The notes below the pieces were generated by a model. It searched no databases and was not told the origin of the DNA. It saw nothing but the letters and a program-made list of their open reading frames with translations. Shown piece by piece: positions 29,812 to 38,344 of a stretch of 54,398 bases of DNA. Source of the DNA: Planctomycetota bacterium (GTDB lineage: Bacteria > Planctomycetota > JAJSAM01 > JAJVHW01); NCBI GenBank assembly GCA_024277065.1, contig JAJRVY010000102.1, positions 1 through 54,398 of the forward strand, written 5' to 3'. How positions within the stretch are numbered: position 1 is the first letter of the stretch; every line of letters begins with the position of its first letter. Made by a program: the position numbers and the translations under genes.

Positions 29812-31637
29812 ATGTCGGACTTCCTGCACTCGATCGAACCGGACACGCTCCTGGCGCATCACGAGTGGATGCGGCGGCTGGCCCGCCGTCTGGTGCTGGA
29901 CGACGCCGAGGCCGACGACGTGGTGCAGGAGGCGTGGCTGCGTGCCACGGAGCGGCCGCCCCGTGAAGCCGGCGCGCTGCGCGCCTGGCTCGCGACCGTG
30001 GTCAGAAACGCCGCCAGGCAACTCGCACGCGGCGAGAGCCGGCGTGGTCGCCGCGAATTCGCCGCGGCGCGCTCCGAGGCGCTCCCGCGACGTCCGAACT
30101 CGTGGCGCGCGCGGAGGCCAGGCGGCTCCTGATGGACGCGACGCTGGCGCTCGCCGAACCCGGCCGCTCGACGATCCTGCTGCGCTTCTTCGAAGGCCTG
30201 CCGCCGCGCGAGATCGCCGCGCGCCAGCGCGTCCCGGTCGAGACGGTCCGCTCGCGCGTACGCCGCGCGCTCGCGGAGATCCGCAAGACGCTCGATCGCC
30301 GCGCCGGCGACCGCAGCGCGTGGGCCGTCGCGCTGCTGCCCCTTGCGGGCCCCGCGCTGCCCGGCGCCGCCCCGCCGGGTGAGCTGCCGATCGACGGTCC
30401 GGCGCCGGCTGCGCCCACCGCCGGACTCTTCGCCGTGGCCGCGGCCGTGGTGATCGTCGCCGTGGGCGGCGCCGCCGGATGGATCGCCGCCGCGACACGG
30501 CGGCCGGCGACGACTGCCACCGAGTTGCGCGACGCAATCGGGGACGAGCGCGCACGCACACGGGAGTTTGAACAGGTGACGTCGCGCACGGCAGCGCGGA
30601 CGCGCGCCCGCGACGCCGCGAACGCGCCACGGGCCGACGCCGCGGGCGGCACGCCAAGGGGAGCGCCGGCCATCGCGGCGCGCGCGGTGCCGGGCGCGGA
30701 TGCGGCGGCGCCTACGACCGACGCCCCCACGCCGTTCCCCGCATATCGCGCCGCGCTCGCGGGCGAGGACTGGGGCGCGGCCGGACGCGCGTTCGCGGCG
30801 CTCATCCGATCCGTGCGCCCGATCGCCGAGGCCGCCGCCGCGGATCGCCAGCCGTCACCCGAGGAGATCGGGACGCTGCAGGCGCGCAGCGGTCCGGTCG
30901 CGGCGCTGGCGCTGCGTCTCCAGGCACGCGGGGTGCCGGGCGCCATCCCCAATCTGGTCCTCGCGCACCCGGCGGTCCTCACGAACCTCCTGCCCCCGAC
31001 ACTGGCCGCCCTCGGCGAACCGCTGACCGCCGAGCAGCGCACGCGACTCATGCGCGCGGCATGGGACGGCGTGAGCGCCGTGGACAGTGCGCACGACACG
31101 CTCGGAGACGACGAGATCCTGTTGCGCCGCATGGCCGTCGAGGCGGCCGCCCTCGGCCCCTGGCTCGCCGCGGTGAACGACGTGCTGACGCAGAGGCAGC
31201 GCGCCGTGCTACGTCCCGAGCGCTTCCGCGGCCGCGCCGGCGTCGATCTCGTCTCCCCGGGCTTCCTGTGGCCGGCGCTCCCGCCGCGCGTCGAGGCACG
31301 CGCCGCCGAGGAGTACGTGCGCAAGGTCGAGTCCCTGCTGCTCGCACCGCAGTTCCCGGCAGGCACGCGTGCGCGGGACAACGCACGCGACATCCTCGAC
31401 ACGTGGGCGGCCGCGTTGCCGGCCGGCGCCTTCGCGGGCACGCGCTCGCCGCTCGACGCAAGCGGCTTCGCGCATGCCGAGCGTCTGGCATTCTGGGCGG
31501 CGCAGACCGCCGACCTGCTCGAGGCCCTGCGCGACGGCGCCGCCGAGACCCGCCGCCAGCGCGAGGCGCTCACGCGGCGGCTGATTCTGCTCATGCCGTT
31601 CCTCCCCGCGCAGTTGAACGGCGACCCGCCGCGATGA
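29812..31637 (+). CDS. ECF-type RNA polymerase sigma factor with C-terminal TM and large extracytoplasmic extension; apparent 1-nt frameshift near 30084
   Basis: Region 2 in one frame (HHEWMRRLARRLVLDDAEADDVVQEAWLRATERPPREAGALRAWLATVVRNAAR). Region 4 in another (RSTILLRFFEGLPPREIAARQRVPVETVRSRVRRALAEIR), followed by TM GLFAVAAAVVIVAVGGAAGWIAAATRR. Confidence 0.75.
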
Positions 31638-32866
31638 GGGCGGTGGCCGTCGCCTGCGCGCTCGGCCTGCTCGCGGCGAGCGCCGGCGCCGGCTGGATGC
31701 TGCGTTCGCCGGACGATCCGCCCGGCGACCTCTCGGCACTGCGGCTGGAGCTCGCCGAAGCGCGTGCGGACCGCGCGCGCGCGGGCGCGGCGGCCCACGA
31801 GGCACGGCAGCGGGCGCGGTCGGCGGAGCACAGCGCGGCGGTGTCGCGCAGCGAGCGGCCGACGACGCTCGCGGGTCGCGCCGACGCGACGCCCGCGGAC
31901 GCCGGCGGCGCCCCCGCGGTGACACCCGACGAGACCGCGGGCCGGCGTGCACGTGTCGCGCTCTACCCGCTGTACGCGTTCGACGACGCGGCCCCTGCGG
32001 TGCGCGACGCACTCGCCGCGACCGACTGGCCGGCGGTCGCGGAGAACCTCGCGGCGATGCTGCCGGTGGCGGACGAGATCGTCGGTGCACTCGCACGCGG
32101 AGAGCGACCGTCGGCGGAGTCCATCGGCCGCTCGCAAGAGCTCAACGGCCCACTGATCACGATCGCGATGCGACTCGAGGCGGCCGGCGTCCCGGGGACC
32201 GGCGCCAACGGCGCGTTCACGCATCCCGCGTTCATGAGCAACGCCATCGCGGCGAGCCTCGAGGCACTCGGCATGCCCCTCGACAGCGCGCAGCAGGCCG
32301 CCCTCGGGCACGTCGGCGCGGAGTTCGCGCGGCGCGAGAGACAGCGCGTCGCGGCCCGTACGGTTGACGCCGTGAAGCTCCGCCGCCTCGTCGAGGAGGC
32401 GGAGCAGAAACGCGACTACTTCGCGGCGGCGCGGGCTCTGCTCTCGGACGAGCAGAGGAACGCCCTCTGCCCTCCCGCCGTGCGCGGCCGCGTCGCTGCC
32501 GATCTCTTCTCCGAGGGTCTGGTCTGGGTGGGCCGCGCACAACCGCTGACGTACCGCGACGAAGCGCACCTCGCCGAGCTCATCGAGGCGCGACTCCTCG
32601 GCGACGCCGACGAGACCGCGCGCGGCGCGGCCCGCGACATCGTCGCGGCGTGGGTCGCCGCCCTGCCACGCGAGATCGTGGACCACCATGCCGATGCTCT
32701 CGACCGCGTCGGCATGGTCGATGCCGCGTACACCACGACCTGTGCACGCCATGTCGCGGCCCTGACGGAGACGCTCCTGCGCGACGGCGGCGTCAGCGCA
32801 GGTGCCGCAGCGCGGTTGCGCGACCTCGGCGGCACGGTCGTGCTGTTCCGCGCGCCCTCGGAGTGA
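31634..32866 (+). CDS. Membrane-anchored protein paralogous to the extension of the adjacent sigma factor
   Basis: ATGA overlap. N-terminal TM (MRAVAVACALGLLAASAGAGWML). The body aligns by eye with residues after the TM of the sigma-factor gene. Confidence 0.75.
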   Translation: MRAVAVACALGLLAASAGAGWMLRSPDDPPGDLSALRLELAEARADRARAGAAAHEARQRARSAEHSAAVSRSERPTTLAGRADATPADAGGAPAVTPDETAGRRARVALYPLYAFDDAAPAVRDALAATDWPAVAENLAAMLPVADEIVGALARGERPSAESIGRSQELNGPLITIAMRLEAAGVPGTGANGAFTHPAFMSNAIAASLEALGMPLDSAQQAALGHVGAEFARRERQRVAARTVDAVKLRRLVEEAEQKRDYFAAARALLSDEQRNALCPPAVRGRVAADLFSEGLVWVGRAQPLTYRDEAHLAELIEARLLGDADETARGAARDIVAAWVAALPREIVDHHADALDRVGMVDAAYTTTCARHVAALTETLLRDGGVSAGAAARLRDLGGTVVLFRAPSE

Positions 32867-32903
32867 CGGCACCACCTCGCGACGGTTTTCTGTAGCATCG
32901 GCG

Positions 32904-32982
32904 CTCCGACGACGGCGACTCATTGCGAAGCCGCGTCGCGGAGGAGGCGCAACACAGCCCTGGACGGTCGCAGCTGGCGAAT
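32904..32982 (+). ncRNA. Putative structured RNA element, copy 2
   Basis: ctccgacgacggcgactcattgcgaagccgcgtcgcggaggaggcgcaacacagccctggacggtcgcagctggcgaat aligns along its length with 29351-29428. Confidence 0.4.
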
Positions 32983-33025
32983 GGAGCAGTTGCTTCCGGA
33001 CACGTCCACACGGGAGGCAGCGGCG

Positions 33026-33235
33026 ATGGCAACGACGATCGACTGGCACTACCGCCGCAGCGGCTGAACCGGCTGCAAGCGCTCCGACGCGGTGATCGCC
33101 GCGCGGGGTGCAACCGTCCGGGAGACGGTGAAGGCGAGCACGGGCAAGCTCTTCGACGACGCCACGCGCGTCCTCGTCGGCACGGAATGGCCCGTCGGCT
33201 TCGCCGGTGAGATGTGGAACGAGGTGCTCACATGA
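33026..33235 (+). CDS. Candidate selenoprotein, small thioredoxin/ArsC-like redox protein (in-frame UGA at 33065-33067)
   Basis: MATTIDWHYRRSG-U-TGCKRSDAVIAARGATVRETVKASTGKLFDDATRVLVGTEWPVGFAGEMWNEVLT*. UxxC motif at the thioredoxin active-site position, GGGAGG upstream of the ATG, terminal TGA overlaps the next gene's ATG. Confidence 0.6.
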
Positions 33236-34770
33236 TCCGCGCACTCCTCTTCGCGGCGTGCTACGCGCTCTTGGCGTCCCCCGCGTTCGGCGCCGATGAA
33301 AGCTGCTTCGAGTGCCACGAGAAGCCGGCCGCGGATGGCTCGTTCATGCCGATCGTTCGCGCCGAGCAGTACGCCGGCGGCGTCCACGCCGCACTGCCGT
33401 GCGCGCAGTGCCACGAGGCGCGAGACGGTGGCTTCGACGTCGTCCCGCACGATCTCGTCACGCAGCGAACGCCGGAGTGCATGGACTGCCATGAGGACGA
33501 TTTCGCCGCGATCGCGCAGGAGACCACGCGCAGCGTGCATGCCGGCGGCGAGCGCCCGTTCACCTGCTCGCGCTGCCACGACGTGCACCGCATGCTGCGC
33601 ACGCCGGTCGATGCGCCGCCCGCGGTGCGACGGGAGTTGGCGAACGGACCGTGCATCGACTGCCACCGCGACACGGTCGTCGAGGTCGGTGGGCGCGAGG
33701 GCGCAACCGGCGTCGGCGTCGCGCACGAGTGGCTGCCCTACGCCGATTCGCACGCGATCATGCGGTGCATCGTCTGCCACTCACCGGTGAGCGAGGCGGG
33801 CATTCACGAGGTGCTGGGCAAGGACCGCACGACGCGCAGGTGCGAGCAGTGCCACACGGACCAGTCGGGGCTGATCGACAAGTTCGTCGGCCGCGACGAC
33901 CGCTCGTCGTGGATCACGAACCCGGGGCTCTTCGAGTTCGCGTACGTGCGCGGTGCGACGCGCAACCGCGCCGTGGACAGCGCTCTCATCGGGCTCCTGC
34001 TACTGACGCTCGCCGGCGTCGTCGCGCATGCGTTCGGGCGAGCGGTGCTGCGCCGCCCGGAGTCCGCCCCGCACGTCGTGCGCGAGACGGTGCTCTACAC
34101 GCTCACGACGCGCCTCGGCCACTGGATCAACGCCGCGCTCATGCTGGCCCTGATGGCGACGGGGATGCGCATGCATTTCGGCGGCCGCGAAGGAGCGCTG
34201 ATCGGCTTCGAGAGCGCGTTCCACGTGCACAACATCGTCGGCGCAATCCTGGTCGCCGTCTCCGTGATCTTCTTCGTCGTGCACGTCGTCGGCGGTGGCG
34301 CGCGGCAGTACCTGACGTTCCGCGAGGGCCACGTCCGCGGGGGCGTCGCGCAGGCCAAGTGGTACCTCGTCGGCGTGTTCCGCGGCGCGCCGCACCCCTC
34401 GCATCCGTCGCCGGAGCGACGTTTCAACCCGTTGCAGCAGACCGCGTACGCGTCGCTCATGTGGGTGACACTCCCCGCGCTCCTCGTCTCGGGTGTGCTG
34501 CTGCTGTTCCCGGCGACGATCCCCGACGAGGTGTTCGGGGTCCGCGGCACGTGGCTCGTCTCGACGCTCCACTACCTTGTGTCGTGGGCGTTCGTGCTGT
34601 TCCTCGCCGGCCACCTCTACCTGATCACGATGGGCGACAGGCCGTGGTACGGGCTGACCGCCATGATCACGGGCGTTCACCGCCACCACGAGCCGGCGCC
34701 GGCGGCCGACGAGAGTGCCGCAGACGCCGAGAGTGGCGCCGACACCGAGAGTGACTGCGACGCCGACTGA
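33232..34770 (+). CDS. Fused heptaheme cytochrome c / b561-type cytochrome b protein (formate dehydrogenase gamma-like membrane domain)
   Basis: Signal peptide; seven CxxCH motifs (CFECH, CAQCH, CMDCH, CSRCH, CIDCH, CIVCH, CEQCH); then a multi-TM domain with RLGHWINAALMLALMATGMRM, HVHNIVG, STLHYLVSWAFVLFLAGHLYL. Confidence 0.92.
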   Translation: MIRALLFAACYALLASPAFGADESCFECHEKPAADGSFMPIVRAEQYAGGVHAALPCAQCHEARDGGFDVVPHDLVTQRTPECMDCHEDDFAAIAQETTRSVHAGGERPFTCSRCHDVHRMLRTPVDAPPAVRRELANGPCIDCHRDTVVEVGGREGATGVGVAHEWLPYADSHAIMRCIVCHSPVSEAGIHEVLGKDRTTRRCEQCHTDQSGLIDKFVGRDDRSSWITNPGLFEFAYVRGATRNRAVDSALIGLLLLTLAGVVAHAFGRAVLRRPESAPHVVRETVLYTLTTRLGHWINAALMLALMATGMRMHFGGREGALIGFESAFHVHNIVGAILVAVSVIFFVVHVVGGGARQYLTFREGHVRGGVAQAKWYLVGVFRGAPHPSHPSPERRFNPLQQTAYASLMWVTLPALLVSGVLLLFPATIPDEVFGVRGTWLVSTLHYLVSWAFVLFLAGHLYLITMGDRPWYGLTAMITGVHRHHEPAPAADESAADAESGADTESDCDAD

Positions 34771-36445
34771 AGCCGAACTGGACGTCGCACTCGGCACGCT
34801 CCGCGACCGCGCCGCGGTGTGGGCGTCGTCTCCCGTCGGCGAGAAGATCCGGCACCTGCACGCACTGCTCGCAGGAACGCTGCGCGTGTCCGCGCGTCAG
34901 GTGCGCGCAGCGTGCGAAGCGAAGGGGCTGGCGGTCGGTACTCCCGCCGAGGGCGAGGAGTGGTTCGCGGGCGTCCTGCCCCAGGTCCGCACGCTGCGGC
35001 GCCTGATCCGCACGGCCGAGGAGATCCGTGACAGGGGGACCGTCCACGTCCCGGCGTCGCGACTGCGCGCCCGCCCGGGCGGGCGCACGGCCGTCGTCGT
35101 CCTGCCCGAGGAACGCCACGACCGGCTGCTGTTCGCCGGCTTCCGCGCCGAGGTCTGGATGCGACCGGGGGTGGCCGCGGCGAACGTCGCCGACGGCGCC
35201 GGAGGCGCACTGGCCCGGCCGCCCGAGGAGAGCGGTGTCGCGCTGGTACTCGGCGCCGGCAACGTCGCCGCCATCGCCCCCCTCGACGTCGTGCACGAGC
35301 TGTTCGCCAGGGGGCGCACGGTGCTGCTCAAGCTGAACCCCGTGAACGACTACCTGCAGCCGTTCCTGGACGCAACGTTCGCGACGCTCATCGACGCGGG
35401 GTTCGTGCGCATCACGACGGGCGGCGCCGACGTCGGCGCGTACCTCTGCGAGCACCCCGACGTGGACGAGATCCACGTCACCGGCAGCGCGGCGACGCAC
35501 GATGCGATCGTGTGGGGCGGCGGCGACGAAGGCGCCGCTCGCCGCGCCCGCGGCGAGCCGCGGCTGCGCAAGCTCGTGACCAGCGAGCTCGGCAACGTCA
35601 GCCCCGTCATCGTCGTCCCAGGACGCTGGAGCGCCGCCGACCTGCGCTTCCACGCCGCGAACGTGGCCACGCAGTTGACGCAGAACGGCGGCTTCAACTG
35701 CAACGCCGCGAAGGTACTCGTGACCCACTGCGACTGGCCGCAGCGGACGGCGTTCCTGGACGCCCTGCGCGACGTGCTGCGCGCGCTGCCGCCGCGGCGT
35801 GCCTACTATCCCGGCGCGCGCGAGCGCTGGCAGCGCTTCGTCGATGGTCACGACGGCGCCGAGGTGCTGGGCCCCGTCACGAAGGGCTGCCTGCCGCCGG
35901 CGCTGCTCGTCGATCAGGACGCGGAAGATGCGGACGTCCTCGCGTTCCGCGAGGAGTCGTTCTGCTGCGTCGCCGCCGAGACCTCGCTGCCGGGCCGGGA
36001 CGCCGCGGAGTTCCTGCGGCACGCGGTCGGGTTTGCGAACGACCGCCTGTACGGCACGCTGAACGCCTGCGTCATCGTCGATCCACGGACGGTGCGCTCC
36101 CTCGGCGCGGCGCTCCGCGACGCCGTCGCGGATCTGCGCTACGGCACCGTCGCCGTCAACCACTGGCCGGCGATCGCGTTCGCGCTCGGAGGCACGACGT
36201 GGGGCGCGTATCCCGGCCACACGCTCGCCGACATCGGCAGCGGCATCGGCTCCGTGCACGGCGCCTGGCTGCTCGCGGACACCGAGCGCAGCGTCGTCCA
36301 CGGCCCGTTCCGCGTACGGCCGACGCCGCCGTGGTTCGTGACGCACCGCCGCGCGCACGAGGTCGCCCGCCGCCTCGTCCGCCACCAGGCCGCGCCGTCC
36401 CTCCTGCGCCTCCCCGCCATCGCGTGGCACGCCCTGCGCGGCTGA
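34751..36445 (+). CDS. Aldehyde dehydrogenase family protein
   Basis: VALVLGAGNVAAIAPLDVVHELFARGRTVLLKLNPVN, EIHVTGSAATHDAIV, KLVTSELGNVSPVIVVPG, QNGGFNCNAAKVLV: ALDH-like NAD-binding and catalytic Cys motifs. Confidence 0.85.
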   Translation: MTATPTEAELDVALGTLRDRAAVWASSPVGEKIRHLHALLAGTLRVSARQVRAACEAKGLAVGTPAEGEEWFAGVLPQVRTLRRLIRTAEEIRDRGTVHVPASRLRARPGGRTAVVVLPEERHDRLLFAGFRAEVWMRPGVAAANVADGAGGALARPPEESGVALVLGAGNVAAIAPLDVVHELFARGRTVLLKLNPVNDYLQPFLDATFATLIDAGFVRITTGGADVGAYLCEHPDVDEIHVTGSAATHDAIVWGGGDEGAARRARGEPRLRKLVTSELGNVSPVIVVPGRWSAADLRFHAANVATQLTQNGGFNCNAAKVLVTHCDWPQRTAFLDALRDVLRALPPRRAYYPGARERWQRFVDGHDGAEVLGPVTKGCLPPALLVDQDAEDADVLAFREESFCCVAAETSLPGRDAAEFLRHAVGFANDRLYGTLNACVIVDPRTVRSLGAALRDAVADLRYGTVAVNHWPAIAFALGGTTWGAYPGHTLADIGSGIGSVHGAWLLADTERSVVHGPFRVRPTPPWFVTHRRAHEVARRLVRHQAAPSLLRLPAIAWHALRG

Positions 36446-36495
36446 CAGCGAACGCGCAGGACCATGGTCCACGGACTACGGACGGCGGACGCGCG

Positions 36496-36669
36496 TCAGC
36501 CGCCGAACAGCAGGAACACGGCCACGCTGCCGAGCAGGAGTCCGCCGATCAGCAGCGCGGCGATCACGCGTCCGATCGGCTCCACGACCCCGTCGGCCGT
36601 CGCTCGTGCCGGCCGCCGCGGTCTCGGGCGCCGGTCGGGCCGCAGCGTCGTGACGTCCGGCCCGTTCAC
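36496..36669 (-). CDS. Small single-TM hypothetical protein
   Basis: GTG start overlapping the upstream gene's TGA; C-terminal TM VIAALLIGGLLLGSVAVFLLFGG. Confidence 0.55.
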   Translation of the reverse strand: MNGPDVTTLRPDRRPRPRRPARATADGVVEPIGRVIAALLIGGLLLGSVAVFLLFGG

Positions 36670-37373
36670 GGGCTCCCGACCTCGAGATCCCGGAAGAGCG
36701 TACGCGCATCGGCCTTGGCCCAGAGACCGACCTTGCCCGCGGCGGGGAACGTCGTGTCCTCGACGCGCAGCAGCGGCTCGTCGTCGAGGGAGCACTCGAT
36801 GACGCTGCCGACCATGCGGACGTGGAGCGTGCGCGCGGCCGCGCCGGGCTCCGTCGCCGCTCCGCCGAGCTGCGTGCGCACACCGTCCACGACCTTGTAG
36901 ACGCGGTAGTTGTCCTCGAGAGGGTTCCAACGCGCGACGTAGTAGTTGTCGGCGTCCTGCGCCCGCCACAGCGGGCCGCCGCCGCGGTCGATCTCGCCGT
37001 CCACCGCCTCGACACGGACGACGATGTCCACGTCGGCGTAGTTCGTGTCGTCGATCAGGACGACGTTGAAGACGGGGCGCTCGTTCTGCGCACTCTGCAG
37101 CAGGCCGCCGCGCGCCGCCAAACCCCATCGCCCGCCGGCCGGCGTGAACCCCGCGGGGAGCGCCGCAGCGACGCCTTCTGAGAACGACCAGCGACGCGGC
37201 GCGGGGGCACCGGGCACGTCCCCAGCGGGCACCTCGGCCGACGGCGCGGGCGCGTCGCCGGAGGCGGCAGACGCGGCCCTCTCGGTGCGTCCCGCGCACG
37301 CGGCGAGGAGCGCCACGGCGAGTGCCGGGACGAGTGCGATGCACAGCGCGTGCGATGATGAGGCAGGGGGCAT
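36666..37373 (-). CDS. Predicted lipoprotein with concanavalin-like/DUF1080-like domain
   Basis: Lipobox LAVALLAACAG; DIVVRVEAVDGEIDRGGGPLWRAQDADNYYVARWNPLEDNYRVYKVVDGVRTQL... typical of the jellyroll fold. Confidence 0.7.
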   Translation of the reverse strand: MPPASSSHALCIALVPALAVALLAACAGRTERAASAASGDAPAPSAEVPAGDVPGAPAPRRWSFSEGVAAALPAGFTPAGGRWGLAARGGLLQSAQNERPVFNVVLIDDTNYADVDIVVRVEAVDGEIDRGGGPLWRAQDADNYYVARWNPLEDNYRVYKVVDGVRTQLGGAATEPGAAARTLHVRMVGSVIECSLDDEPLLRVEDTTFPAAGKVGLWAKADARTLFRDLEVGSP

Positions 37374-37495
37374 GGCGGTTCTCCTGGCCGCTCCCAGGAT
37401 AGACTGCGACGGTTCCGGATGCCGAGGAGGATGCGTCGTGAGCACGAAACGACTGCCGCCGTCCGTGGACGGCTCGCGCGGCCGCAGTTCGGCCG

Positions 37496-38137
37496 TTGGC
37501 GCGGCATCCGAGGAGCGTGGATACCGCACCGCGCGTCGGACACATGGATCTCGGTATCGACACGCAAGGCAGCGAAGTGCTGCTCTTCGGCAACGACACG
37601 ACCGACTTCCTGTCCATGCAGGACCTCGCGACCGGGCGCGAGACACATCTTCTGTCCTACGTCCACGGGACGACGTGGGCGGAGTCGCGCACGCTCAGCG
37701 GGCAGGGGTTCCACATCTCGGGCAACGCGTACGCCACGCCGGGGTGGATGGTGGTCTCGACCTACGGGTACGAGAAACAGCGGACGCACTGGAACTCACA
37801 CGCCATCTACCTGCTCGAGCTGAACCCGGACGCCGATCCGGCGCAGCCGGTCATCTGGCGGGTCGCCCACGCGCGCTCCGTGTGGGACCCCGATCTGACC
37901 AAGCACTACTGGGCGGAGACGCACGCGTCGATCGACCCGCGCGGCCGCACGATCATCTTCGCGTCGAACTGGAGCAATCCCAAGGCCGCCATCGAGACCT
38001 ATCGCCTCGACCTGCCCGAGAACCAGCACGACCGGCTGATGGGCAAGCGAGCGGCGGACGAGGCCCGCGCGAGAAGTGCGAAGCTGCTGGGGATGACGGG
38101 GCGCGGGATGACGGGGCGCGAGTTGACGGAGCGCTGA
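37496..38137 (+). pseudogene. C-terminal fragment of a propeller-type protein (N-terminally truncated)
   Basis: Starts mid-domain (HMDLGIDTQGSEVLLFGNDTTDFLSMQDLATGRETHLLSY...HYWAETHASIDPRGRTIIFASNW). No signal peptide or good upstream start. Confidence 0.45.
38090..38134 (+). repeat. Three 15-bp tandem units (two identical, one degenerate)
   Basis: GGGATGACGGGGCGC x2 (38090-38104, 38105-38119), then GAGTTGACGGAGCGC; codes GMTGR-GMTGR-ELTER. Confidence 0.85.
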
Positions 38138-38344
38138 AACGTCGTCCGACCGCGGCGTTTCCCATCACGCCGATGCACGCGCGGCAAGATCTGGTACGGT
38201 CTCGGCTCGGGAAAAGGGCTTGACGCTGCGGTTCCCCATGCCCGCTCGGCGTCGGGACGCGACGTTCGAATCCGCATCGTCCACTCATGCGTCGGCGTGG
38301 GCCGGCACCGCGAGCGCGCAGTGATCAACGGAGGTATCGAGTCC

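Noticed and set aside
36459-36470. GGACCATGGTCC palindrome in the convergent gap after the ALDH gene
   Set aside because: Short isolated palindrome, no U-tract and no convincing stem-loop; not called as a terminator.
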